A program made the translations under genes and the position numbers. DNA of 64,000 bases from Tateyamaria omphalii (lineage in GTDB: Bacteria; Pseudomonadota; Alphaproteobacteria; Rhodobacterales; Rhodobacteraceae). Shown here in pieces: positions 51,214-60,759 of this stretch. Each line of letters starts with the position of its first letter. Positions within the stretch are counted from its first letter, which is position 1. The stretch lies in NCBI RefSeq assembly GCF_014651375.1, contig NZ_BMWT01000002.1:749477-813476 (forward strand). The letters run 5' to 3'. The notes under the pieces are model-generated. The model saw only the letters and a list, made by a program, of their open reading frames with translations, was not told the DNA's origin and did not search any database.

Positions 51214-53316
51214 CTATCGCGTGAACGCCTGCACGTTTCCGGCATCCACATTCAGAATGTTCCCCGTGGATTTCGACGATGTATCGCTAGCGAAGAAGTA
51301 ACACGCCTCGGCAATGTCCTCGGGCAGAACCGAGCGTTTGAGCATCGAGCGTTGCCTATACATTTCCTCCAGCCCCTCCTTGTCGGTGCCATATGTATCC
51401 GCCCGTTGCTCCAACCACTCGCCTTCCCAAATCTTGGACCCGCGCAACACCGCATCTGGATTGACCACATTGACCCGAATGCCTGCCTCCGCCCCTTCCA
51501 GCGCAAGGCAGCGCGCCAGATGGATTTCCGCCGCCTTGGCCGTGCAATAAGCCGAGGCGTTGGGCGACGCAGCCAAACCATTCTTGGATGCGACAAAGAC
51601 GATCGAGCCCCCCATGTCCTGCACGCGCATCAACTTGAACGCTTCCCGGCTGACCAAAAAGTAACCGGTGCTCAGGATATCCATGTTCCTGTTCCACAGT
51701 GCGAGTGCCGTCTCCTCCACCGGGGCCGATGATGCGATACCAGCGTTGGACACCAGAATATCGATGCCGCCGAATTCCACGGCAGCGTCGGCCATGGCGC
51801 GGATCACGGCCGCTTCGTCCGTGACATCCATGATCGTTGCTCGGACCACATCCGCACCGTGAGATTGCACCAACCGGTCTTTGACCGCCTCCACCCCGTC
51901 GGCATTGATATCGGCCAGCATCACGCACGCGCCCTCGCGCAGATACCGCTCGGCCGTGGCTGCCCCAATGCCACCTGCGCCGCCAGTGACCAGCGCCACA
52001 CGACCCGCCAGCGATTTTGGCTTTGGCATACGTTGCAATTTGGCCTCTTCTAAAAGCCAGTATTCGATATCGAACGCTTCCTGTTCGAGCAGGCCTTGAT
52101 AGGTGCTGACCGCCGACGCGCACCGCATCACGTTGATCGCGTTGACATAAAACTCGCCGGAAATGCGAGCCGTCGCTTTGTTGTTGGCAAAGGTGATCAT
52201 GCCAACCCCCGGGATCAGATACACAACCGCATTGGGGTCGCGCATGGAAGGGCTGTCAGGACGTTTGCACCGCTCGTAATAGGCGGCATAGTCGTCGCGA
52301 TAGGCCGCGACTTGCGTAGGCAAGCCCGCCAACACCTCGTCGACGTTGCCCTTTGCAGGATCGAAATCGACCACCAAAGGGCGGATCTTCGTTCGCAGAA
52401 AATGATCGGGACAGGACGTGCCAAGCGCTGCAAGAGATGGCATGTCACACGCGTTGACGAATTCCAGCACGGCATCGCTGTCGTCGAAATGCCCCACCAT
52501 ATGCTGGTTGCCGCTGACGAAGCCGCGGATCGCAGGCATCAATTGCGCAGCAATAGCACGACGTTCCAACGCGGGCAGACTGTCATGCCCCGCGCCACCA
52601 AAGGCTTGCACGCCTTGTGTCTTTTCGTTCAGCCAGGCTGTTGCGACGTTGATAACATCGATGGTCGTGTCATAGCACGCGCGTGCCGTATAGCCCCAAG
52701 TGAACAGCCCATGACTTTCCAGCACAACACCGTCTGCATCCGGGTTGTCCTTGCAAAACGCCTCCAACCACAGACCAAGCTCATAACCGGGCCGCTTCCA
52801 CGGCAGCCAACCGATCCGGTCGCCAAAAATCTCCTGCGTCAGCGCCTTCGAATTCTCGGACGCCGCAATCGCAATGATCGCATCCGCATGTACGTGATCG
52901 ACATGCGTGCGCGGCACATAGGCATGCAGGGGTGTGTCGATCGACGCGGCGCGCGGGTTCAGTCGAAACGTGCAATGGGGTAAGTAGCCCACCATTTCGT
53001 CCTCGTACGCGACACCGCGATATAGCGACTTCAGGGCATGCAGTTTGTCCATGTAGAGGGTCGCGAAACCATCCAGCTTCATGGACTCAATGTCACCCCC
53101 AGATCCCTTGACCCAAAGAACCTCAACTTCCTGCCCGGTTAAGGGATCCGTTTCGATGACCTTGGCCGAGGTGTTTCCGCCGCCGTAATTTGTCACGCGC
53201 TTGTCCGCGCCAAGGATATTCGACCGATACAGCAACAGCTCGGATTCGCTTAAGCCTTCGGCTGCTGCGTTGTCCCAACGGTTTTCAAGTAGCTGATCTT
53301 CGAAGGTTTTCAGCAC
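51214..53316 (-). CDS. rhaD: Bifunctional rhamnulose-1-phosphate aldolase/lactaldehyde dehydrogenase
   Basis: A 700-residue fusion. The N-terminal 430 residues form a class II aldolase domain with zinc ligands in VHADAIIAIAAS (His-x-His) and the acidic/His region VVLESHGLFTWG; it splits rhamnulose-1-phosphate into dihydroxyacetone phosphate and L-lactaldehyde. Residues about 435-700 are a short-chain dehydrogenase: VALVTGGAGGIGAATAERYL, LVSNAGIASS, and Tyr-x-x-x-Lys in SAYCTAKAAEIHLARC; by comparison with RhaEW it oxidises the lactaldehyde. First gene of rhaD-rhaA, divergent from rhaR. Confidence 0.93.
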   Translation of the reverse strand: MLKTFEDQLLENRWDNAAAEGLSESELLLYRSNILGADKRVTNYGGGNTSAKVIETDPLTGQEVEVLWVKGSGGDIESMKLDGFATLYMDKLHALKSLYRGVAYEDEMVGYLPHCTFRLNPRAASIDTPLHAYVPRTHVDHVHADAIIAIAASENSKALTQEIFGDRIGWLPWKRPGYELGLWLEAFCKDNPDADGVVLESHGLFTWGYTARACYDTTIDVINVATAWLNEKTQGVQAFGGAGHDSLPALERRAIAAQLMPAIRGFVSGNQHMVGHFDDSDAVLEFVNACDMPSLAALGTSCPDHFLRTKIRPLVVDFDPAKGNVDEVLAGLPTQVAAYRDDYAAYYERCKRPDSPSMRDPNAVVYLIPGVGMITFANNKATARISGEFYVNAINVMRCASAVSTYQGLLEQEAFDIEYWLLEEAKLQRMPKPKSLAGRVALVTGGAGGIGAATAERYLREGACVMLADINADGVEAVKDRLVQSHGADVVRATIMDVTDEAAVIRAMADAAVEFGGIDILVSNAGIASSAPVEETALALWNRNMDILSTGYFLVSREAFKLMRVQDMGGSIVFVASKNGLAASPNASAYCTAKAAEIHLARCLALEGAEAGIRVNVVNPDAVLRGSKIWEGEWLEQRADTYGTDKEGLEEMYRQRSMLKRSVLPEDIAEACYFFASDTSSKSTGNILNVDAGNVQAFTR

Positions 53317-53389
53317 GACATCCTCCCGGTTCGGCGGCCTGCGGGCAGATCACCACCCACATCGTGTGTGATCAGGTTGCGTCGTTATG

Positions 53390-53458
53390 TCAATCATTTT
53401 CAGTCAATATAAGTCTTTTAATCACCGTTTATGATCATTGGTGATCGTTTATGATTGA
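53390..53458. promoter_or_regulatory. Operator region between rhaD and rhaR
   Basis: TCAATCAT (53390-53397) and its exact complement ATGATTGA (53451-53458) are 53 bases apart; a further TCAAT is at 53404. GTTTATGAT occurs twice (53427-53435 and 53447-53455), exactly 20 bases apart, about two helical turns. ATCACC and GGTGAT form another inverted pair between them. This AT-rich cluster in a GC-rich, 186-base divergent promoter is the likely binding region for the DeoR-type regulator RhaR. Confidence 0.6.
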
Positions 53459-53502
53459 CAGAACAATCGAATCTGCGCAGGCTTCATCAATCGGGAGGCA
53501 TC

Positions 53503-54300
53503 ATGCACGAAAAAGAACGGCATAGGATCATTCTGTCCGCAGTGCAGGACAGACCCGTCGCAACGGTTGTCGAACTGTGCAACCTAACCGGCGCGTCCGA
53601 GGCGACCATCCGCCGGGACATCGCCACACTTCACATGCAACAAAAGTTGCGGCGCGTGCGCGGCGGCGCCGAGGCGATCAATCCGCCCCCGTTTGTCGGG
53701 CTGGCCGGGCGCACCTTTGCCGTCAACGAAACCATGCGGACGTCTGAAAAGCAGGCCATTGCCCGAGCAGCGGTCGACCTGTGCGAAGATGGCGATTCCA
53801 TCATTATCAATGGCGGCACCACGACCTTTCAGATGGTGCACCCGCTTGCGACACGCCGCTGCCAGATTTTCACCAACTCGTTTCCCATTGCAGAACATCT
53901 GCTGAAGCATTCGAAGAACACGATCATGCTGTCCGGTGGAACGATCTACCGCGAGCAAAACATTATTCTGTCTCCCTTCGACAACGACGTGACGCGTAAT
54001 TTCTATGCCAAACGGATGTTCATGGGGGCGCAGGGGCTTGGCCCGCTTGGTTTGATGGAAGCAGACCCGCTGCTGATCCAAGCGGAACAGAAACTGATTG
54101 GGCAAGCGGACGAATTGGTCGTGCTTGCCGACAGCTCGAAATTTGAACGGCGGTCAAGCCTCGTGCTTTGCCCGCTCAATCGCATCACCACGGTCATTAC
54201 GGATGAAGGCATCTCGGACAAGGCGGCAGCCATGCTCGACGCTGCGGACGTGACGTTGGTCGTTGCCCAACCGGGCAGCGGTCAGGAGGAGGTCTCTTAA
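53503..54300 (+). CDS. rhaR: DeoR/GlpR-family regulator of the rhamnose locus
   Basis: A 265-residue DeoR regulator. The ATG at 53503 follows TCGGGAGGCATC; an upstream in-frame ATG at 53455 lies inside the operator and is rejected. The helix-turn-helix is residues 5-58 (RHRIILSAVQDRPVATVVELC, GASEATIRRDIATLHMQQKLRRVRGG). The sugar-phosphate-binding domain has IIINGGTTTFQMVHPL, IMLSGGTIYRE, FMGAQGL and LADSSKFERRSS. The gene order rhaR-S-T-P-Q and divergence from rhaD match rhizobial rhamnose loci, where RhaR represses both transcripts. Confidence 0.9.
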   Translation: MHEKERHRIILSAVQDRPVATVVELCNLTGASEATIRRDIATLHMQQKLRRVRGGAEAINPPPFVGLAGRTFAVNETMRTSEKQAIARAAVDLCEDGDSIIINGGTTTFQMVHPLATRRCQIFTNSFPIAEHLLKHSKNTIMLSGGTIYREQNIILSPFDNDVTRNFYAKRMFMGAQGLGPLGLMEADPLLIQAEQKLIGQADELVVLADSSKFERRSSLVLCPLNRITTVITDEGISDKAAAMLDAADVTLVVAQPGSGQEEVS

Positions 54301-54336
54301 CCGGCCTCGTGCAAAAGACAATTTGGGAGGATTGAA

Positions 54337-55338
54337 ATGAAACGTAGGACATTTACGTCGCTGGTGGCAGGCCTGAGCCTGGGCGCAAGCCTGTTGGGTA
54401 CAAGCGCCATGGCACAAGACAACATGCGTATTGCATTGGTGGTCAAGGCACTGGGCATCGGTTTCTTCGAAGCCGCGGCAGAAGGTGCGGAAGAGGCCGC
54501 AACTGAACTTGGCAACGTCGAAATCATCTATACCGGCCCCACCGATACGACGGCCGAAGGCCAGATCGAGGTGATCAATTCCCTGATCGCTCAAGGCGTC
54601 GATGCCATCGCGATCTCAGCCAACGATCCCGATGCGCTAGTCCCAGCCCTGAAGCGCGCCATGCAGCGCGGGATCACCGTGATCTCTTGGGATTCAGGTG
54701 TGGCCGAGGACGGGCGGCAGATGCACCTCAACCCGTCATCGAACGCACTGATCGGCAACATGATCATCAAGCTGGCTGCCGATCACCTGCCCGACGGCGG
54801 TGAAGTGGCCGTGCTATCGGCCTCCGCCACCGCTACGAACCAGAACATATGGATCGAAGAGATGAACAAGGTGATGGGCAACTATCCCGGCATCAACGTG
54901 GTGAGCACGGTCTATGGCGACGACCTGGCCGACAAATCCTATCGTGAGGCACAAGGCCTGATGCAGTCGCACCCCGATCTGGATGCGATCATTGCGCCCA
55001 CAAGCGTTGGCATCGTGGCCGCTGCACAGGCCGTGGCGGACGCAGGCAAGGCGGGCGAGATCAACGTGACAGGTCTTGGCCTGCCCTCCGAGATGGCCGG
55101 CGCCATCGAGTCGGGCGCCTCCAAGTCGTTCGCAATCTGGAACCCGATCGATCTGGGCTATTCCGCCACGATGATCGCCCACGCGCTTGCCACCGAAGCA
55201 GCCACCGCCGAACCGGGTTCAGAAATCCCGATGGGCCGCATGGGATCCGTGACGCTGGACGACACGAATGCCTCCGCCATGGCGGACCCGTTTGTCTACG
55301 ACGCCTCGAACATCGACCAATTCAAGTCGATCTTCTGA
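54337..55338 (+). CDS. rhaS: Rhamnose ABC transporter, periplasmic binding protein
   Basis: A 333-residue substrate-binding protein of the ribose-type family. Signal peptide KRRTFTSLVAGLSLGASLLG, cut at AMA-QD near residue 28. The mature part has LVVKALGIGFFEAAAEGAEEAA, EVINSLIAQGVDAIAISANDP, TVISWDSGVAEDGRQMHLNP and IAPTSVGIVAAAQAVADAGK. Delivers L-rhamnose to RhaPQ. A good ribosome site (TTGGGAGGATTG) precedes it, and a GC hairpin follows, which is usual for abundant binding proteins. Confidence 0.93.
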   Translation: MKRRTFTSLVAGLSLGASLLGTSAMAQDNMRIALVVKALGIGFFEAAAEGAEEAATELGNVEIIYTGPTDTTAEGQIEVINSLIAQGVDAIAISANDPDALVPALKRAMQRGITVISWDSGVAEDGRQMHLNPSSNALIGNMIIKLAADHLPDGGEVAVLSASATATNQNIWIEEMNKVMGNYPGINVVSTVYGDDLADKSYREAQGLMQSHPDLDAIIAPTSVGIVAAAQAVADAGKAGEINVTGLGLPSEMAGAIESGASKSFAIWNPIDLGYSATMIAHALATEAATAEPGSEIPMGRMGSVTLDDTNASAMADPFVYDASNIDQFKSIF

Positions 55339-55350
55339 TACTCCCCCTGG

Positions 55351-55383
55351 CCCCGGCACGGTGCGGCACTCATCGCTCCGGGG
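55351..55383 (+). repeat. Intercistronic hairpin between rhaS and rhaT
   Basis: CCCCGG (55351-55356) and CCGGGG (55378-55383) form an all-GC stem in the 70-base gap after rhaS. No T-tract of note follows. It probably stabilises the rhaS part of the message so that binding protein exceeds the membrane subunits. Confidence 0.45.
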
Positions 55384-55408
55384 CATTTTCCGGCGGAACC
55401 AAGACCCG

Positions 55409-56959
55409 ATGCTGATGCAATCAGAAACCGATCTTTCCGGTCCGTCTGACGACACCGCCGTTCCGGTCATCGCGCTCAACGGCGTGACCAAGCTGTTTCC
55501 GGGAGTCAAAGCGCTGTCCGAGGTATCGCTGCACCTCTACCCGGGTCAGGTGACAGCCCTCGTCGGCGAAAACGGCGCGGGCAAGTCCACAGTGGTCAAG
55601 ATCCTGACGGGCATCTACCAGCCGGACGGGGGCACGATCACCCTCGATGGTACACCCTTCGCTTTTCCGACGCCGCAAGCCGCCGGGGTCGCAGGCGTCA
55701 CCGCCATTCACCAAGAAACCGTGCTGTTTGACGAGTTGTCGGTGGCCGAAAACATCTTTCTCGGCCACGCGCCCCGCAGTCGGTTAGGCCTGATCGACAC
55801 CGCCGCTATGGTGGACCAGGCGGCTGGCATCCTACGCGACATCGGCGCGGCGATTGATCCGGCGCACAAGCTCAAGGACCTCGGCATCGCCAACAAGCAC
55901 CTTGTGGCCATCGCGCGCGCTTTGTCCATCGACGCACGCGTTGTGATCATGGATGAACCCACCGCTGCCCTCAGTCAGAACGAAATCGAAGAGCTTTACA
56001 CGCTTGTCGAAACGCTCAAGGCGCAGGGCAAGGCCATCCTCTTCATCAGCCACAAATTTGATGAGATTTTCCGCATCGCAGATCGCTACTCGGTCTTCCG
56101 AGATGGCGAGTTGGTTGGGGACGGAGAGATCAGCGCCGTCACCGAAGCCGAACTGGTCAAGATGATGGTGGGTCGGGACGTCAGCCAGATTTTCCCGACA
56201 CGCACGCCACAAATAGGTGACGAGGTTCTCGCGGTCAAAGGCTACACGCACCCGACCGAATTCGCCGACATCACCTTTGATCTACACCGTGGTGAAATCC
56301 TTGGGTTCTATGGCCTTGTGGGGGCCGGACGGTCTGAATTCATGCAGGCGCTGTTCGGGATCACCCGCCGCTCTGGCGGAACGGCCACCATCAATGGGGC
56401 ATCCGTAAGCATCCGCTCTCCCGCCGATGCGGTTGCCAACGGCATTGTCTATGTTCCCGAGGATCGCGGCAGACAGGGGGCCATCGGCGCGCTGCCCATT
56501 TTCCAAAACGTCACCCTGCCCTCTCTGGGACGCACATCCCGCTCAGGATTTTTGCGCCTTGCCGAAGAGTTCAAGCTCGCCCGCGAATACACCGAGCGGC
56601 TCGACCTGCGCGCAGCCTCCCTCGACACGCCTGTGGGCAACCTGTCCGGCGGCAACCAGCAAAAGGTCGTGATCGCCAAATGGCTCGCCACGCAGCCCAA
56701 GGTCATCATTCTGGACGAACCCACCAAGGGGGTCGACATCGGATCGAAGGCGGCTGTGCATGCCTTCATGGCTGAGCTGGCCGCTCAAGGGCTTGCTGTC
56801 ATCATGGTCAGTTCCGAAATACCCGAAGTCCTCGGCATGTCGGATCGCGTGATCGTCATGCGCGAGGGACGGATGGCGGCGGAGCTTGGCGCCGATGAGA
56901 TGACCCCAGAAACGCTGGTGCGCCATGCCGCGGGGATCACGGGGACGCCGCCATGCTGA
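55409..56959 (+). CDS. rhaT: Rhamnose ABC transporter, ATP-binding protein
   Basis: A 516-residue ATPase with two ABC domains, as in ribose/rhamnose importers. Domain 1: Walker A VGENGAGKSTVVKILTG near residue 58, Q-loop AIHQETVLFDELSVAENIFLG, and VVIMDEPTAALSQNEI. Domain 2: GFYGLVGAGRSEFMQALFGI, signature NLSGGNQQKVVIAKWLATQP and VIILDEPTKGVDIG. The ATG at 55409 or 55415 could be used. Its stop overlaps the rhaP start by 7 bases. Not related to the E. coli RhaT rhamnose:proton symporter that shares the name. Confidence 0.93.
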   Translation: MLMQSETDLSGPSDDTAVPVIALNGVTKLFPGVKALSEVSLHLYPGQVTALVGENGAGKSTVVKILTGIYQPDGGTITLDGTPFAFPTPQAAGVAGVTAIHQETVLFDELSVAENIFLGHAPRSRLGLIDTAAMVDQAAGILRDIGAAIDPAHKLKDLGIANKHLVAIARALSIDARVVIMDEPTAALSQNEIEELYTLVETLKAQGKAILFISHKFDEIFRIADRYSVFRDGELVGDGEISAVTEAELVKMMVGRDVSQIFPTRTPQIGDEVLAVKGYTHPTEFADITFDLHRGEILGFYGLVGAGRSEFMQALFGITRRSGGTATINGASVSIRSPADAVANGIVYVPEDRGRQGAIGALPIFQNVTLPSLGRTSRSGFLRLAEEFKLAREYTERLDLRAASLDTPVGNLSGGNQQKVVIAKWLATQPKVIILDEPTKGVDIGSKAAVHAFMAELAAQGLAVIMVSSEIPEVLGMSDRVIVMREGRMAAELGADEMTPETLVRHAAGITGTPPC

Positions 56960-57936
56960 AACGTCTACTTACCTCGCGCGAGGCCCTGTTGGCGGCGGCG
57001 ATCATTCTGTTGCTGGCCGTCATCTCCACGCGGTTCCCCGCCTTTGTGTCACCGCAGAACCTTGGCAATGTGTTCAACGACACGTCCCCACTGATACTTT
57101 TGGCAATCGGGCAAATGATCGTCATCCTGACCAAGTGCATCGACCTGAGCGTCGCCGCCAACCTCGCCCTAACGGGAATGGTCCTGGCCATGCTCAACGT
57201 CGCCATGCCCGGCCTGCCCGTTCCGATCATCATCGCAATCGCCATTTCGCTGGGGGCGGTGCTGGGTATGGTGAACGGCATCCTTGTCTGGAAACTCGCC
57301 ATACCGCCCATCGTCGTGACACTTGGTACGATGACGATTTTCCGCGGCCTGATCTTCGTGATCTCCGATGGGAAATGGGTGAACAGTCACGAGATTGGCG
57401 AAGGATTCAAGGCCTTCACCCGCGCCGCGTTCCTCGGCCTGCCGACCATGAGTTGGATCGCAATCCTCGCCGTCCTTTTGTTTTCCATCGTCATGGCACG
57501 CACGACGCTGGGCCGGTCCTTCTATGCCGCAGGCGGCAATCCCCATGCCGCGACCTATGCAGGCATCGATGTCGGCCGCACGCAGTTCTGGGCCTTCACC
57601 ATCTCCGGCGCACTTGCGGGGCTGACCGGGTATCTTTGGGTGTCACGCTACGCGGTGGCCTATGTCGATCTTGCGGGCGGGTTCGAATTGGATGTTGTCG
57701 CCGCCTGCGTGATCGGCGGCGTTGCGATCATGGGCGGGATCGGAACAGTGATGGGGGCCATGCTGGGCGCGCTGTTCCTCGGAGTCATCAAGAACGCGCT
57801 GCCAGTCGTAGATATCTCGCCCTTCTGGCAACTCGCCATCTCGGGCGGTGCAATCATCATCGCAGTGGCGCTCAATTCGCAGGCCAACCGGGAAAAGGGG
57901 CGGATCATCCTGAAACGCGCCGAGCATGCCACATGA
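56953..57936 (+). CDS. rhaP: Rhamnose ABC transporter permease 1
   Basis: A 327-residue inner-membrane permease of the RbsC/BPD_transp_2 type with about ten helices. It begins LKRLLTSREALLAAAIILLL; the family motifs are TKCIDLSVAANLALTGMVLA near residue 60 (GIDLSVG-like), IPPIVVTLGTMTIFRGLIFV, and GFELDVVAACVIGGVAIMGG near 240 (the ATPase-contact loop). It overlaps rhaT by 7 bases and rhaQ by 4, so translation of the transporter genes is coupled. Confidence 0.93.
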   Translation: MLKRLLTSREALLAAAIILLLAVISTRFPAFVSPQNLGNVFNDTSPLILLAIGQMIVILTKCIDLSVAANLALTGMVLAMLNVAMPGLPVPIIIAIAISLGAVLGMVNGILVWKLAIPPIVVTLGTMTIFRGLIFVISDGKWVNSHEIGEGFKAFTRAAFLGLPTMSWIAILAVLLFSIVMARTTLGRSFYAAGGNPHAATYAGIDVGRTQFWAFTISGALAGLTGYLWVSRYAVAYVDLAGGFELDVVAACVIGGVAIMGGIGTVMGAMLGALFLGVIKNALPVVDISPFWQLAISGGAIIIAVALNSQANREKGRIILKRAEHAT

Positions 57937-58916
57937 CTGACAGAACGCGCGTCATACCGGACCGGCTGCAATCGCCTCTCGAACGGCACCTGAAAAGTTG
58001 GGAAAGCTTGCTGATCCTTGTGGCCGTTGCCGTGTTCGTCGCCAACAGCTTTGCGTCCCCCTATTTCCTCAACGCCTGGAACCTCAGCGACGCGACCTTC
58101 AACTTCACCGAAAAGGCGATGATCGCCTTTGCCATGGCGCTGCTGATCATCTCTGGCGAGATTGATCTGAGCGTTGCGTCGATCATCGCGCTGGCGTCAA
58201 CCGCCATGGGGGCCGCCGTTCAGTTCGGAGTCGATACACCGGGGCTTGTTCTGATCGGGCTTGGCGTCGGACTGATCTGCGGGGCCTTCAACGGTTTTCT
58301 CGTGACGGTGATGGGCCTCCCCTCGATCGTTGTAACCATCGGCACGATGAGCCTGTTTCGCGGCATCAGCTACATCGTGTTGGGCGATCAAGCCTATCGT
58401 GGCTATCCATCCGACTTCGCCTTTTTTGGGCAAGGCTACGTGTTCTGGGTGATCTCGTTTGAATTTGTGCTGTTTGCCATTCTAGCCCTGATCCACGCCA
58501 TCCTGCTGCACAAGACGAATTTCGGGCGGGCCGTCTACGCAATCGGGAACAACCCGACCGGCGCGCTGTTTTCTGGCATTCGCGTCGCCCGTGTGAAATT
58601 TATCCTGTTCCTGCTGACCGGCCTGATGTCCGGCATCGCAGCGATCTGCCTGACCTCCCGCCTCGGCTCGACACGACCCTCCATCGCCTTTGGGTGGGAG
58701 CTTGAGATTGTCACCATGGTCGTGCTGGGCGGCGTCAGCATCCTTGGCGGGTCGGGTTCCATTGTCGGCGTGGTGATCGCGGCCTTTGTCATGGGGCTGG
58801 TGACCTTTGGACTGGGCCTGCTGAACGTGCCGGGGATCGTGATGTCCATCGTGATTGGTGCACTGCTGATCTCTGTCATCGCGCTGCCACGGCTCTGGCA
58901 GAAATGGAGGGGGTGA
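57933..58916 (+). CDS. rhaQ: Rhamnose ABC transporter permease 2
   Basis: A 327-residue partner of RhaP with the same fold. The ATG at 57933 overlaps the rhaP stop as ATGA; the frame is open far upstream but there it only shadows rhaP. Motifs are LLIISGEIDLSVASIIALAS near residue 75, GLPSIVVTIGTMSLFRGISY, GNNPTGALFSGIRVARVKF and GWELEIVTMVVLGGVSILGG near 250. TGA and the rhaM ATG are adjacent at its end. Confidence 0.93.
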   Translation: MTDRTRVIPDRLQSPLERHLKSWESLLILVAVAVFVANSFASPYFLNAWNLSDATFNFTEKAMIAFAMALLIISGEIDLSVASIIALASTAMGAAVQFGVDTPGLVLIGLGVGLICGAFNGFLVTVMGLPSIVVTIGTMSLFRGISYIVLGDQAYRGYPSDFAFFGQGYVFWVISFEFVLFAILALIHAILLHKTNFGRAVYAIGNNPTGALFSGIRVARVKFILFLLTGLMSGIAAICLTSRLGSTRPSIAFGWELEIVTMVVLGGVSILGGSGSIVGVVIAAFVMGLVTFGLGLLNVPGIVMSIVIGALLISVIALPRLWQKWRG

Positions 58917-59231
58917 ATGGAAAAGTACGCCTTCAGAATGCATCTGAACCCCGGTTGCCGGGATGAGTACATCAAACGGCACGACGCGATCTGGCCGGAA
59001 CTGGTCGCCCTGCTGAAAGAGGCAGGTGTCTCGGACTATTCGATCCATCTGGATGAAGAGACGCACTGCCTCTTCGGCGTTCTCTGGCGCACGGAGGATC
59101 ACGGAATGGATGCCCTGCCCGCCCATGAGATCATGCAGCGATGGTGGGCGCATATGGCGGACATCATGGACACACATGCCGACAGCGCACCGGTCGCAGT
59201 GCCTCTGACACCCGTGTTTCATATGCCATGA
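58917..59231 (+). CDS. rhaM: L-rhamnose mutarotase
   Basis: A 104-residue mutarotase that interconverts the alpha and beta anomers of L-rhamnose before isomerisation. It begins [29 protein letters not shown]; Tyr18 and His22 are the active-site residues known from E. coli Rha[20 protein letters not shown] and [11 protein letters not shown] are also conserved. It corresponds to rhaU of rhizobial loci. It starts directly after the rhaQ stop and overlaps rhaK by 4 bases. Confidence 0.95.
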   Translation: MEKYAFRMHLNPGCRDEYIKRHDAIWPELVALLKEAGVSDYSIHLDEETHCLFGVLWRTEDHGMDALPAHEIMQRWWAHMADIMDTHADSAPVAVPLTPVFHMP

Positions 59232-60598
59232 GCCACGTTGCCGTTATCGACATCGGCAAGACCAACGCCAAGCTGGCCCTTGTCGACCTCGACACCCTGA
59301 CAGAACGCGCCGTGATGACGCGCCCGAACACCGTGATCCCCAGGCCGCCCTGGCCGCATTTCGACGTGGATGGGCACTGGAGCTTTCTGCTCAATGGCCT
59401 TGCAAGGTTCCACGCGACGCACCGCGTTGACGCGATCTCGATAACGACCCACGGCGCAGCTATTGCCCTGATTGGACACGACGGCCTACTCGCCGCGCCC
59501 ATCCTTGACTACGAACACACCGGACCGGAATTATTGGATGAGGCCTATACAGCAATCCGTCCCTTTTTTGCTGAAACAGGTACCCCCCGATTGGCCGGAG
59601 GACTAAACATCGGCGCGCAACTGTTCTGGCAGTTCGAGACTGATCGGGGGCTAAAGGCACGCACGCATCACATCGTGACCTATCCACAGTATTGGGGCTA
59701 TCGGCTGACGGGCGTTGCGGCGACTGATGTCACGTCTTTGGGGTGCCACACCGATCTTTGGAATCCGTTCAAAGGACAGCCATCATCCTTGGTCGCGCGG
59801 CTTGGGATCGAAGGGCAACTCGCCTCCACCCGCAATCCGGACGCGGTGCTTGGATCGCTCGCGCCCGACATCGCGCAACAAACCGGCCTGCCCTTGGACA
59901 CACCCGTCTATTGCGGCATCCACGATTCAAATGCCTCACTTCTGGCCCATCTGGTGGCACGCAGCCCACCGTTCAGCGTTGTCTCAACCGGCACCTGGGT
60001 GATCTGCATGGCCATCGGCGGGCGCGCGATCACACTCGACCCCACCAAGGATACGCTAGTCAACGTGAACGCCTTTGGCGATCCGGTGCCATCGGCTCGC
60101 TTTATGGGCGGGCGTGAACACGACCTTCTGGTGCAGGGCCATAGCGTCGAGCCAAACGACACCGATGTCGCAACAGCGTTAAACGATGGCCCGATGCTAC
60201 AGCCTGCCGCTGTATCCGATACGGGCCCGTTCCAGGGCATGTCAGCCCGCTGGATCGGCACAGAGCCTCCGCCCGGCACAGGCCTCCGCACCGCCTGCGT
60301 CAGCTTCTACCTCGCGCTGGTCACTTCACGATGCCTCACACTGATCGGTCACATGGGACCAGTGTTTGTCGAAGGTCCGTTTGCAAGAAACGCCAGCTAC
60401 CTCAAAATGCTGGCCTCAGCGACCGGCACAACCGTGCACGCCATGACAAGCGCAACAGGCACCAGCGAAGGGGCCGCCCTATTGGCCCGTATGGCCACTG
60501 GCCGAACCGGGACCCCACAGACAGAACCCGTCGTATCCTCCTCCGATGATCACGCCGCTTACGCCGGCAGATGGTCAGACCTTGTCGACCAACAGTAA
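59228..60598 (+). CDS. rhaK: Rhamnulokinase, FGGY family
   Basis: A 456-residue sugar kinase that phosphorylates L-rhamnulose at O1. The start [20 protein letters not shown] contains the phosphate-1 motif (DIGKTNAK). [49 protein letters not shown] and [15 protein letters not shown] follow the FGGY fold, and [17 protein letters not shown] is near the C-terminus. The sequence is closer to the rhizobial RhaK group than to E. coli RhaB. Last gene of the rhaRSTPQMK transcript; the ATG overlaps the rhaM stop. Confidence 0.9.
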   Translation: MSHVAVIDIGKTNAKLALVDLDTLTERAVMTRPNTVIPRPPWPHFDVDGHWSFLLNGLARFHATHRVDAISITTHGAAIALIGHDGLLAAPILDYEHTGPELLDEAYTAIRPFFAETGTPRLAGGLNIGAQLFWQFETDRGLKARTHHIVTYPQYWGYRLTGVAATDVTSLGCHTDLWNPFKGQPSSLVARLGIEGQLASTRNPDAVLGSLAPDIAQQTGLPLDTPVYCGIHDSNASLLAHLVARSPPFSVVSTGTWVICMAIGGRAITLDPTKDTLVNVNAFGDPVPSARFMGGREHDLLVQGHSVEPNDTDVATALNDGPMLQPAAVSDTGPFQGMSARWIGTEPPPGTGLRTACVSFYLALVTSRCLTLIGHMGPVFVEGPFARNASYLKMLASATGTTVHAMTSATGTSEGAALLARMATGRTGTPQTEPVVSSSDDHAAYAGRWSDLVDQQ

Positions 60599-60759
60599 GT
60601 CGGTAACTCAAGGCCCCTATCGCAAAGGTCCCGCATCAACTTTTGCTGAGACAACTCTGCTTGCATGTAGCGTTCCTGATCAGGCGGCAGTACGCTGGCC
60701 GCAAAACACCGAACGGTTGATGGCACCGCCCACACACCGTTCCACTTGAAGGAACAGAC

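Noticed and set aside
56925-57932. A long upstream extension of the rhaQ frame through rhaP
   Set aside because: The extension is a frame shadow of rhaP; rhaQ starts properly at 57933 with the ATGA overlap.
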